A stretch of DNA of 64,000 bases from Mycolicibacterium helvum (GTDB taxonomy: Bacteria; Actinomycetota; Actinomycetes; Mycobacteriales; Mycobacteriaceae). Positions 36,859 through 45,183 of this stretch are shown one piece after another. The stretch is from positions 1,054,001 to 1,118,000 of the forward strand of contig NZ_AP022596.1 of assembly GCF_010731895.1 (NCBI RefSeq). Reading direction: 5' to 3'. Position 1 is the first letter of the stretch. Each line of letters opens with the position of its first letter. The translations under genes and the position numbers were made by a program. The notes under the pieces were generated by a model. The model did not search any database, was not told the origin of the DNA, and was given only the letters and a program-made list of their open reading frames with translations.

Positions 36859-37484
36859 GCAACGTGACAACGATATTCACCCAACCCGTCGTTCCGCTGG
36901 CGACGTTGACCTCACCAACGCAGGCCGACACGCTGGCCGACGGTTTGGTCGCCGGTGAACTGCCCGTCGTCGAGGTGACCTTGCGGCATGCCTACGGCCT
37001 TACCGCCATTGAGCGGTTAGCCGCCCGCGGGGATCTGATGGTCGGGGCGGGCACCGTGCGCACAGCGGTCGAGGCGCGGCAGGTGATCGAGTCGGGAGCG
37101 CAGTTCATCGTCACTCCTGGCCTTGACCCCGAAGTGGTCAGTGTCGCCCAGGACGTGGGCGTACCCATCATCCCCGGCGTCTTGACCGCTACCGAAGTGC
37201 TGGCCGCCCGGCGGTTGGGCGTCGATCACGTCAAGTTGTTTCCCGCCTCGAGCGTTGACGCACTCGCGATGCTCGACGCCTACGCCGATGTGTTCCCTGA
37301 TGTCGGCTTCATGCCCTCGGCTGGGATGAGCGCGGCCAACATCAGCGAGTTCCTCAGTCGCCCTGCGGTCTTCGCTGTCAGCGGCAGCTGGATCGCCACC
37401 GCCGCACGTGACGGCGCCGCGGCGGTGACCACTTCGGCACGCGCCGCGCTAAGGGCAGCCCAATCAGCCAGAGCGGCAATGTGA
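36855..37484 (+). CDS. KDPG/KHG-type aldolase
   Basis: The 209-residue class I aldolase starts at GTG 36855. Schiff-base Lys127 is in VKLFPAS, the catalytic Glu40 in VVEVTLR, and GAGTV (64-68), VTPGLDP (86-92) and PGVLTATE (107-114) bind the carboxylate and phosphate. It cleaves 2-keto-3-deoxy-6-phosphogluconate (or a galactonate analogue) to pyruvate and glyceraldehyde 3-phosphate. It is flanked by 4-base overlaps on both sides, coupling it to the dehydratase and the kinase. Confidence 0.92.
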   Translation: MSNVTTIFTQPVVPLATLTSPTQADTLADGLVAGELPVVEVTLRHAYGLTAIERLAARGDLMVGAGTVRTAVEARQVIESGAQFIVTPGLDPEVVSVAQDVGVPIIPGVLTATEVLAARRLGVDHVKLFPASSVDALAMLDAYADVFPDVGFMPSAGMSAANISEFLSRPAVFAVSGSWIATAARDGAAAVTTSARAALRAAQSARAAM

Positions 37485-38452
37485 GCGACGACATCCGGCG
37501 CTTCGACCTCGTCACCGTCGGTGAAAGCCTGGGGTTACTCACCGTGGAACGCCCTGGGCGTCTGCACAACGGAGCGGCAACCCGCCTCGGCTTCGGAGGC
37601 GCCGAGAGCAACGTCGCGATCGGCATCGCGCGTCTGGGCGGTCGCGCGGCATGGATAGGGCGCCTGGGCGCCGACGCCATCGGCGAACTCATCGTGCGGG
37701 AGCTGCGCGCCGAGAACGTCGCGCCCTACGCCGTCCACGATGCCGACCACGCGACATCGCTGATGCTCAAACAGCATCCGCAACCCAGGACCAGCCACAT
37801 CACCTACTACCGGCGGGATCAAGCTGGCAGCCAGCTCAATCCCGCCGATCTTCCACCCGATGTCATCGAGAGTGCCAGCATCCTGCACGTAACCGGCATC
37901 TCTGCTGCGCTCGGCGAACAACCGAGGGCAACGATCCACGCCGCCATCGGCCGTGCCCGCGCAGCCGGCACCCAGGTCTCCTTCGACGTCAATCACCGTC
38001 AAACGCTCTGGCGGGACCCCGGTGAAGCCGCCACGATCTACCGCGATCTGCTGAGCCGAGCCGACATCGTCTTCGCCGGTGAAGACGAGGCCGAACTGGT
38101 CACCGGCGAGTCCGAACCGGGAGCCGCCCTGAGGGGGCTGCTGGATTTTGGAGCGCAGTGCGCCGTGCTCAAACGCGGAGCAAACGGCGCGATCGCGGGC
38201 AGCGCCGACGGAAGGTTCGAATCGGCGAATGCCCTGACCGTGCCCGTCGTCGACACCGTTGGCGCCGGCGACGCCTTCGTCGCCGGGTGGCTCATCGCCG
38301 CGGCCCGCTCCTCGCCACTGTCGAGCTGCCTGCAGACCGCGATCGCGTGCGGGGCATGGGCATGCACGAATGACGGTGATTGGGAAGGCGCCCCGACCAG
38401 CGATGACTTAGTTCGGCTGCGCGACGCCGGCGCAGACCCCGTCACGCGTTGA
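37481..38452 (+). CDS. PfkB-family sugar kinase, 2-keto-3-deoxygluconate kinase-like
   Basis: The 323-residue ribokinase-fold enzyme starts at GTG 37481. It shows GFGGAESNVAIGIARLGGRAAWIGRLG (about 34-60, PfkB signature 1), and PVVDTVGAGDAFVAGW (about 254-269) with the catalytic Asp in GAGD. FDVNHRQTLW (about 168-177) is characteristic of KDG kinases. It would phosphorylate the dehydratase product before the aldolase acts. It is the last gene of the cluster; no obvious hairpin terminator follows. Confidence 0.9.
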   Translation: MSDDIRRFDLVTVGESLGLLTVERPGRLHNGAATRLGFGGAESNVAIGIARLGGRAAWIGRLGADAIGELIVRELRAENVAPYAVHDADHATSLMLKQHPQPRTSHITYYRRDQAGSQLNPADLPPDVIESASILHVTGISAALGEQPRATIHAAIGRARAAGTQVSFDVNHRQTLWRDPGEAATIYRDLLSRADIVFAGEDEAELVTGESEPGAALRGLLDFGAQCAVLKRGANGAIAGSADGRFESANALTVPVVDTVGAGDAFVAGWLIAAARSSPLSSCLQTAIACGAWACTNDGDWEGAPTSDDLVRLRDAGADPVTR

Positions 38453-38475
38453 TCGATGGGGTTCGGCTGTAGCGC

Positions 38476-38652
38476 CTAGTTCCCCTCGCCGGGCTGCGCC
38501 GCCGACGCCTCGGCACGCCGTTGGTGCAGCCGGGCCCGGATCTCGTCGGGTGTGTAGGCCTTGCGCTTGCGCTGGTCCCGCGCGACGAGAACACCGCCGG
38601 CGACGACGCCGGCCGCACCGGCGAGCCCGATCCACTTCCAGATATCGCGCAT
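38476..38652 (-). CDS. Small single-pass membrane protein (58 aa)
   Basis: This frame, shorter than usual gene-calling cut-offs, starts at ATG 38652 with RDIWKWIGLAGAAGVVAGGV. It has one hydrophobic helix (about 5-25) followed by a basic, helical tail (RDQRKRKAYTPDEIRARLHQRRAEAS). Codon use is GC-rich at third positions as in real mycobacterial genes. It is divergent from the permuted-papain gene, whose possible ATG at 38651 overlaps its own start codon. I do not know the family; it appears to mark the chromosomal side of the island boundary. Confidence 0.65.
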   Translation of the reverse strand: MRDIWKWIGLAGAAGVVAGGVLVARDQRKRKAYTPDEIRARLHQRRAEASAAQPGEGN

Positions 38653-38674
38653 GCGATCACATTATGCTGCGCTG

Positions 38675-39370
38675 GTGACCGAGCACACCGTGTCGTTGAC
38701 ACAGGCGCTGAACGAGACCCGCACCGGTGACGTCTGGCTGTTCCGCGGCGGCTCGGGGCCGGACCGGGCGATCCAGACCCTGACCAACGCCCCCGTCAAC
38801 CACGTCGGCATGACGGTGGCCATCGACGACCTGCCCCCGCTGATCTGGCACGCCGAGCTCGGCCACAAACTTCTGGACTTATGGACAGGCACCAATCACC
38901 GCGGGGTGCAACTCAACGACGCCGTCGAGGCCGTCGAACAATGGCTGCACCAATACGGCCAGCGCTGCTGGCTGCGCCAGCTCACCCCGCAGGTCACCCG
39001 CGAGCAGGAAGACCGCCTGCTGGAGGTGATCGCCAGGATGGACGGCACCCCGTTCCCCTCGACCGCTCGGCTGACCGGTCGCTGGCTGCGCGGCCGGCTC
39101 CCCACCGTCAGCGACTGGACCCGTGGTATCCCCCTCGTGCACAAGAAGGTTCGCGAGTCTGCCGAACGACGCAAAGTCGCCGAGCGAGAATTGGGGCTGC
39201 AGACGGCCTACTGTGCCGAGACGGTCGCCATCACCTACGAGGAGATGGGTTTGCTGACCACCGAGAAGAACGAGAACTGGTTCGACCCGGGACGATTCTG
39301 GAGCGGTGACGTCCTGCCGCTGATTGCGACCTATCGGCTTGGCGGCGAAATCCAAGTCGTTGCAGACTGA
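38675..39370 (+). CDS. Permuted papain-fold (NlpC/P60-related, YiiX-like) protein
   Basis: About 231 residues from GTG 38675 (MTEHTVSLTQALNETRTGDVWLF); an in-frame ATG at 38651 is also possible. The order of motifs is GDVWLFRGGSGPDRAIQ, then NHVGMTV (catalytic His near 44), WHAEL, and a C-terminal TAYCAETVAITYEEMG (Cys near 189). His before Cys is the circularly permuted arrangement of YaeF/YiiX-type NlpC/P60 proteins, which act as peptidases, amidases or acyltransferases. No signal peptide is seen, so it is probably cytosolic. Confidence 0.72.
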   Translation: MTEHTVSLTQALNETRTGDVWLFRGGSGPDRAIQTLTNAPVNHVGMTVAIDDLPPLIWHAELGHKLLDLWTGTNHRGVQLNDAVEAVEQWLHQYGQRCWLRQLTPQVTREQEDRLLEVIARMDGTPFPSTARLTGRWLRGRLPTVSDWTRGIPLVHKKVRESAERRKVAERELGLQTAYCAETVAITYEEMGLLTTEKNENWFDPGRFWSGDVLPLIATYRLGGEIQVVAD

Positions 39371-39382
39371 TTGGCGGGGGCC

Positions 39383-39679
39383 CTAGCCGATACCGACGCC
39401 GATACCGACCGGTGCCTGCTGGCGCGAGCACGCCAAGTCGACGTAGACGGTGGTCGCGGTGGTGGACCCGCTCGGTGAGCTGTCCGGGTTATGGACGGCC
39501 ACCACCCGGCATGAGGACAACGGAGCTCCGGTGTTGCCGTCGACCCAATTGATCGCGACGACGTAGCCCTGCGCCTGGAGCTGGTCGATGGTGTACTGCG
39601 CCGTGTCGGCCGAAGCTCCCGAAGCGAACACGATGGGGACCGCAGCCACCACGAGGATTGCCGCCACCGACCTGATCAT
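39383..39679 (-). CDS. Small secreted protein of unknown function (98 aa)
   Basis: The frame starts at ATG 39679 (a GTG two codons upstream, at 39685, is possible). It has a Sec signal peptide with a hydrophobic core (VAAILVVAAVPIVFA) and cleavage near ASADT (about 24). The mature part of about 75 residues contains YTIDQLQAQGYVVAINWVDG and two cysteines (SSCRVVAVHN and DLACSRQ) that could pair outside the cell. This resembles the small PASTA-less secreted proteins common in mycobacteria. Function is unknown. It precedes the MPT63-like lipoprotein on the same strand. Confidence 0.75.
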   Translation of the reverse strand: MIRSVAAILVVAAVPIVFASGASADTAQYTIDQLQAQGYVVAINWVDGNTGAPLSSCRVVAVHNPDSSPSGSTTATTVYVDLACSRQQAPVGIGVGIG

Positions 39680-39713
39680 CTTCACTACGATGCCGGACCC
39701 CGGGCGGGGACCG

Positions 39714-40238
39714 CTACCCCGTCGCCCACACCGCCAACAGCTTGCCCTTCGGATCGCGGAACATGATCGCGGTGATCGCCTTGCCCTCCGGGACGTCGTA
39801 CGCGACGTGGGCGGCCAACTGCTGGCCCTGTGGAAGCTGTCCGGAAGTGATGCCTGGCTGGACCGCGCCGACGGCGGGTGCAATGTTCGAGCCGTCAGCG
39901 GCTCGCGCGACGAACCAGAACCCGTTGTAGGCGGTCGTGCCGGTCTTGGCGAGGATCGTCACGTCGACGGCGTACATCGTGCCCTTGGCCGGGACTATCT
40001 GCGCGTCGGGTGGCACCGGGCGCAGGTTGTCGACGGTGTAGGTCGCCACGCCGCCGTCCGCGGCGACGTCGACCGAGGTTCCGAAAGCGACCGCCTGCTG
40101 GGCGGGCGGCGCGGTCGAGGTGGCCGGCGCGCTGGTGGTGGCGGATTGGCCGGTGGAGCCCGAACCCCCACACCCCGCGGTGATGAGGGCGACGACAGTC
40201 ACTCCGAGAAGCACCCCGGACACTCGTGTTCCACGCAT
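39714..40238 (-). CDS. MPT63-like (DUF1942) lipoprotein
   Basis: The 174-residue protein has a lipobox LITAGC (acylated C23), a Ser/Thr/Ala-rich linker (24-50), and a domain with VATYTVDNLRPV, WFVARAADGSNIAPA and a C-terminal AHVAYDVPEG...FRDPKGKLLAVW. This pattern resembles the immunoglobulin-like fold of the secreted antigen MPT63 (Rv1926c), but here the protein is membrane-anchored. The role of this family is unknown. It lies 34 bases upstream of the small secreted protein gene on the same strand, so they may be co-transcribed. Confidence 0.75.
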   Translation of the reverse strand: MRGTRVSGVLLGVTVVALITAGCGGSGSTGQSATTSAPATSTAPPAQQAVAFGTSVDVAADGGVATYTVDNLRPVPPDAQIVPAKGTMYAVDVTILAKTGTTAYNGFWFVARAADGSNIAPAVGAVQPGITSGQLPQGQQLAAHVAYDVPEGKAITAIMFRDPKGKLLAVWATG

Positions 40239-40247
40239 TCGCGGATA

Positions 40248-40658
40248 CTAGCGCGGCCCGGCGGCACCGAACTTCGCCCGGGCCTCGTCGGTGACCGGGG
40301 TGAACAGGTTGACGAGGTTGCCGTCCGGGTCGCGAAACAACAGCGCGCGGTTGCCCCACGGCATGGTTGTCGGTTCGGTCACGACGTCGTCGAGATGCTC
40401 TCGCAGGCGCTGATAATCGGCATCCACGTCGTGGACGATGAACTCCAGAATCGCGCTCCGGTTGGCTGCCGGTTCAGCGGATCCGACTCCAAACAGCGGC
40501 ACCGTCTTGTCGCTGCCGATAGCCAGCGTGCCGATAGACGTGGGGATCTCGGCGAACAACTCATTGGCCCACACGGCGGCGACTCCGGTGACCAACTCGT
40601 AGAACTCGACCAGGCGTTTGACGTCGGCTGTGATGATGCGTGTCGAAATGAAACTCAT
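40248..40658 (-). CDS. VOC/glyoxalase-family protein
   Basis: The 136-residue protein has a beta-alpha-beta-beta-beta repeat typical of the VOC fold: SFISTRIITADVKRLVEFYELVTGV at the start and FRDPDGNLVNLFTP near 112-125. The start ATG 40658 gives normal length. Metal-ligand positions are not all obvious, so it may be a metal-independent binding or resistance protein. It lies 9 bases downstream of a lipoprotein start on the same strand. The 254-base region upstream (40659-40912) holds no gene I can support. Confidence 0.8.
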   Translation of the reverse strand: MSFISTRIITADVKRLVEFYELVTGVAAVWANELFAEIPTSIGTLAIGSDKTVPLFGVGSAEPAANRSAILEFIVHDVDADYQRLREHLDDVVTEPTTMPWGNRALLFRDPDGNLVNLFTPVTDEARAKFGAAGPR

Positions 40659-40912
40659 TCCGGCGACGCTAGTGGCAGCCTCCGACAAGCAGCAGCTGGT
40701 TCGGGTCTCCCAGCAAAACATGTCAACCGGTAGAAGTTCCGTTTTGGCGGGACAGCCAACTTTGCCGAGTCGAATCACGACGCTGGACTTTCAGCAATGT
40801 CAATAAGTTTTGATAGTGGCCATAATCTGGAGCGGATTCACACTCTCGACAATCTCAGCAAACAAGAAACCATGGGACGGCACGGCCCCGGGCGCGTCTG
40901 TAGACGACGTAA

Positions 40913-42133
40913 TCAGACCAGCCTGTCGAGTAGCGGGCGGGCCGCTGCGGTGACGCGTTGATGGTCGTAGGTGATCACCATGTCGAACCGCCGCTTCTCG
41001 CCATCGGTCGAATGTGGTGAGGGACTGGGCCGCTCGCGTGCGATCAACCCGCAGGCAGTTTCGGGGCCGAGCACCAGGATCGTCGATTCGCGCAAGAGCG
41101 GATCGTCGCGATCGAGAGTCACACCCCGAACCCGGGGACTGGCGGGCCAGTCCCGACCGAAGACGGCCACCAGTGGCGATCTTTCGGCGATGGCCGAGAA
41201 CATCCGCTCGGTCTGCGGATCCAGATGTTCGTCCGGGTGTAGGGTCGCCAGCACAATCGGCGCGTTCTGCGCCGTGGCGGCGATACGGCCGATGTGGTGT
41301 GAAAGTGCGGTCACGGTCTGCTTGCGCACGGTCCGGGTGGGTAGGCCGGCGACGGCCAAATCCATCGCCGAGTCGTGTCCGACCGGTGCGGAGACGGTCC
41401 TACGTGCCGGCCACTCGAAAGGTTCCGGTCCACCCGTCACCTGCCCCGGCACGCCAAACCAATTGCCCTGGCCCAGAGTAGCGCCGTAGGCCAGTGCCTG
41501 TTCCAGATGTTCGGCGGTCTCGATGCCTTCGGCGCAGATGACGGCGCCGGTGCGCTCGTGGTGGGCGATGATCGCGGCGACGGTGCGGGCGAGCATCCGA
41601 TCCGGTTGGCGCTGAACCAAGCCCATATCGAGCTTGAGGATGTCCGGCGCGACCACATCGAGCAGTACCAGCGAGTCAGGATGGGAGCCAATGTCATCCA
41701 ATGCGATCGCGAAGCCCAGGGCGCGCAACGCAGCCACCTTGCGCAGCAATGCACGAGGGTTGGTCAGCAGTCCGCGTTCGGTGATCTCGAACGTGAGACG
41801 GAACGCGGCGGCCGCACGCATGACATCAGGCTCGACGGACGGAATGGGTGCCGCGGTCGCCGGTTCGCAATTGACCAGCAACAGCGCCCCAGGGGTGAAA
41901 TCGCGCTGGAGGGCACCTTGAGCTGCAGCGCGGATGCACAGCGCATCGAGCCGATCAAGACCGCCGGTCTTCGCGGCGCGGTCGAAGATGTCCGTCGGCG
42001 AGGGATTACCCAACGCGGGCCAACGAGCCAGCGCCTCATAGCCCACAACGACTTCTGTGGGGAGCTCCACGACCTGCTGAAACACCGCGACCAGGCCCCT
42101 ACCTTCGATGGCCTGGTCAATGAAGTCGGTCAT
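40913..42133 (-). CDS. EAL-DICT domain protein (cyclic-di-GMP phosphodiesterase-like)
   Basis: The 406-residue protein has an N-terminal EAL domain (about 10-240) with YEALARW (E33-A34-L35), VNCEP, FEITERG (about 115), DDIGS (about 147), LKLDMGL and AEGIET (about 200). The loop 6 motif DDFGTG is altered to DDIGSH, but metal-binding acids are kept, so hydrolysis of cyclic-di-GMP is possible. Residues 255-400 resemble the DICT sensory domain (LSHHIGRIAA..., VAVFGRDWP). It is divergent from a MalT-like regulator 244 bases away. Confidence 0.82.
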   Translation of the reverse strand: MTDFIDQAIEGRGLVAVFQQVVELPTEVVVGYEALARWPALGNPSPTDIFDRAAKTGGLDRLDALCIRAAAQGALQRDFTPGALLLVNCEPATAAPIPSVEPDVMRAAAAFRLTFEITERGLLTNPRALLRKVAALRALGFAIALDDIGSHPDSLVLLDVVAPDILKLDMGLVQRQPDRMLARTVAAIIAHHERTGAVICAEGIETAEHLEQALAYGATLGQGNWFGVPGQVTGGPEPFEWPARRTVSAPVGHDSAMDLAVAGLPTRTVRKQTVTALSHHIGRIAATAQNAPIVLATLHPDEHLDPQTERMFSAIAERSPLVAVFGRDWPASPRVRGVTLDRDDPLLRESTILVLGPETACGLIARERPSPSPHSTDGEKRRFDMVITYDHQRVTAAARPLLDRLV

Positions 42134-42377
42134 GCCGTCCTAGGGTTGTGTGGCAGCCCATCTACGCACGTGCGGCGGAACTTGATGGGGTCAAGTTAGC
42201 TGCGGCAATGCCGTTTGACTGTGCCGCTACCCGAATTGCCTCTACCGACTACCCATCAGCAGCAAATTCCATACCACTGAGATGTGGCACTCGGTGGGGG
42301 AATATATCTGACATCATCAAACAGACCAGTACGCGCGACGGCGGCCAGGTCGGCAGCCACCAGGGGAGGCTAAGGGG

Positions 42378-45116
42378 ATGCAGCCCAAGAGGCAGGCCGC
42401 TCCGGTCGTATCGACCAGATTGCGGGCACCGGCCTTGGACGACGGACTGATCGCCCGTAAGCGCCTCATCGATCTGCTGCGAGCGGGCAGCACCAAGCGG
42501 CTGGTATTGATCCACGGCCCAGCGGGTTTCGGCAAGACAACGTTGGCAGCGCAATGGCAGCGGGTGCTGAGCGCCGAAGGGGTGCCGGTCGCCTGGATCA
42601 CGCTAGGCCGCGACGACAACGAAACCGGCTCGTTCCTCGGCCATCTCGTGGAGGCGGTTCGCCGGGTGGAACCTACTGTGGGCGCCGGGCTGGGCGGGCT
42701 GCTGGAACAAGAGTCCGACGACGCACAGCGCTACGTGCTGGCGGAGTTGGTCAACCAATGTGCCGCATACGGGCGGCCGCTGGCGATCGTGCTGGACGAC
42801 TGGCATCTCATCGAAGGGCAAGGCGCGACAGCCGTATTGGAGTTCCTTCTCGACGTTGGACCCGATAATCTGCAGCTGATCGTGACGAGCCGAACCCGGG
42901 CACCGGCGATCGGACGACTCAGAGTTGGTAAGCAGGTCTACGAAATCGATGCCACTCAGCTTCGTTTCGACCAGAAGGAGTCGGCTGCCTTTCTGCTCGA
43001 ACTCAACGCACTGGACCTCGACGTTGACGATGTGAACACGTTGTGGTCCAGCACCGAGGGGTGGGTGGCCGCATTGCAATTGGCCACCCTGTCGTTGCGC
43101 AACAGCCCTGACCCGACGGCTCTGATCCGCGACTTCTCCGGGCGTCATCACTCCATCGGTGACTACCTGGCCGAGAACGTCCTCGACACACTTCCCACTG
43201 ACCTACTCGACTTCCTGCTGACAACCTCGATCTGCGAGCGTCTGTGCGGCGGGCTCGCCGCGGCTGTCAGCGGCCGGCCCCGCGGGCAGGCGATCCTCGA
43301 AGACCTCGAACGGCGAGGTCTGTTCCTGCGGCCACTGGACGACAACCGGGAGTGGTTTCGCTACCACCACCTGTTCGCCGGATACCTGCGCCAGCGGTTG
43401 GAACGCGATCACGGCGAGAAGATCGTCGACCTTCATCGCACTGCGGCGGCCTGGTTCAGCGAACAGGAGCTGTACAGCGAGGCGGTCACCCACGCACTCA
43501 ATGCCGGAGACGGGCGCGCCGCGGTGGATCTGGTCGAGAACCAGGCCATGTCGCTGGTTGAGCACAGCCGGATGGCCACTCTGCTCGCGCTGGTGAACAA
43601 GCTGCCCAAGCCGCTACCCGCCGACCGACCACACCTGCACATCGGGATCGCCTGGGCCAACTGCCTTTTGCAACGCAGTGCGCAGGCTCAGGTCTCGCTC
43701 GACCTCGCGCGCTCCGCGCTGGGTTCGGTACCCGACAGCGCAACCGCGGACATCCTTGGCGAAGCCGATGTGGTGCAGGCATGCATCGATGTCTACGGCG
43801 ATCGCATCGACCGCGCCGCAGATCTTGTTGCCCCCTTCCTCGTGGAGAATTCCGGATACCGGCCCTTCCTGGTCGCGGTGTCGGCCAATATCAGCACCTT
43901 CGCCGACATTCACAACTTCGCGTTCGACGCGGCCGAAGCGCGCCAGCGCTGGGCAACTCCGTTTCACGAAACCACCGCCGGGCCATTCGCCGGTGTGTAC
44001 GGGCGCTGTTTCGCCGGCCTGGCCGCGTTCGCCCGGCTTGATCTCATCAGCGCCGAAAGTCGCTATGAAGAGGCCAGGGCGGTGGCCGAGCGCATGGCCG
44101 GTCAGCAGTCACACGCGGCCCGGCTTGCCGGCGCGCTACTCGGCCGGATGCACTATGAGCGCGGCGACATCGACACGGCGGAAACCCTTTTGGAGGAGTG
44201 TCACGAGCTGGGCGCGGAAAGCGGTGTCGCCGATTTCATGATCGCCACATACAGCACACTTGCCCGGATCAGAGTCCTTCGAGGCGATATCGATGACGCC
44301 ATGGCGCTACTCGAAGAGGGAATCTATACCGCGCAACACCTTTCGATGCCCCGGCTGTCTGCTGCCCTTTATAACGACTGCGTCCGACTGCACCTGGCCG
44401 TCGGCGATATCGCCCGCGCCAAGGACGCACTCGCTCGCAGCGCCAACGACGTCGCCACGGGACAAGACGGCATCGCGTTCGCCATTCGCTATTACCAGCG
44501 CGGGATGCGCGCTCGAGTCTTACGGGTCGACAACGACTTCGACAATGCGCGGCGCATCGTCGCGGCGATGCGGGACGAGAGCAGAGCGGTCGGCTGGCGT
44601 TATGGGGAAATAACCACCAACCTCAAACTCGCAAAAGTCCTTTACCTCAGTGGAGATACCGCAGCCGCCACCGAGGTCTTGGTCCCCACACTGGTGACGG
44701 CCGCGCGATCGGGACTAGTCCGTACGGTCATCGATGCCGGGCCGGAAATACTCACGATGGTGGCTCAGCTTCGCGAGGCCAGCCGGATCAGCCGGCAGCC
44801 CGTCGGTCTTCCCGAGGTGCCGGCCAACTACCTGTCACGCCTGCTCGCGACCGCACACGCCGACGCCCGCAGCGCGGCGATTCCAGTCATCGCCCGCGTC
44901 GCCGATCGATCACCGCTGCCCGAAGAGCCGCTCAACGCACGGGAAATCGACATCCTGCTCCTGCTTGATCGTGGCCTGTCGAACAAGCAGATCGCCCGCA
45001 ACCTCGGGGTCACCATCAACACCGTGAAGTGGTACCTCAAGAGCATCTACATCAAGCTCGGGGTCGGCAAGCGCGGCGATTCGATCGCCGAGGCGCGCCG
45101 GCGACACATCCTCTAA
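42378..45116 (+). CDS. LuxR-family MalT-like (LAL/STAND) regulator
   Basis: The 912-residue protein has an N-terminal NTPase with Walker A GPAGFGKTT (47-55) and Walker B LAIVLDDWHLI (about 133-143). It has a winged-helix region with FRYHHLFAGYLRQRLE (about 333-348), a long TPR-like helical repeat (about 370-800) and a C-terminal LuxR helix-turn-helix (LNAREIDILLLLDRGLSNKQIARNLGVTINTVKWYLKSIY, about 852-891). ATP and an unknown inducer should switch it to DNA binding. It is divergent from the EAL-DICT gene, a natural target or partner. Confidence 0.92.
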   Translation: MQPKRQAAPVVSTRLRAPALDDGLIARKRLIDLLRAGSTKRLVLIHGPAGFGKTTLAAQWQRVLSAEGVPVAWITLGRDDNETGSFLGHLVEAVRRVEPTVGAGLGGLLEQESDDAQRYVLAELVNQCAAYGRPLAIVLDDWHLIEGQGATAVLEFLLDVGPDNLQLIVTSRTRAPAIGRLRVGKQVYEIDATQLRFDQKESAAFLLELNALDLDVDDVNTLWSSTEGWVAALQLATLSLRNSPDPTALIRDFSGRHHSIGDYLAENVLDTLPTDLLDFLLTTSICERLCGGLAAAVSGRPRGQAILEDLERRGLFLRPLDDNREWFRYHHLFAGYLRQRLERDHGEKIVDLHRTAAAWFSEQELYSEAVTHALNAGDGRAAVDLVENQAMSLVEHSRMATLLALVNKLPKPLPADRPHLHIGIAWANCLLQRSAQAQVSLDLARSALGSVPDSATADILGEADVVQACIDVYGDRIDRAADLVAPFLVENSGYRPFLVAVSANISTFADIHNFAFDAAEARQRWATPFHETTAGPFAGVYGRCFAGLAAFARLDLISAESRYEEARAVAERMAGQQSHAARLAGALLGRMHYERGDIDTAETLLEECHELGAESGVADFMIATYSTLARIRVLRGDIDDAMALLEEGIYTAQHLSMPRLSAALYNDCVRLHLAVGDIARAKDALARSANDVATGQDGIAFAIRYYQRGMRARVLRVDNDFDNARRIVAAMRDESRAVGWRYGEITTNLKLAKVLYLSGDTAAATEVLVPTLVTAARSGLVRTVIDAGPEILTMVAQLREASRISRQPVGLPEVPANYLSRLLATAHADARSAAIPVIARVADRSPLPEEPLNAREIDILLLLDRGLSNKQIARNLGVTINTVKWYLKSIYIKLGVGKRGDSIAEARRRHIL

Positions 45117-45183
45117 GAATTGCTCCTTGCCTGATCGGCAAATGTCCTTGCCAGCGTCGCATCGGCATCGGCACCATCGCGTT

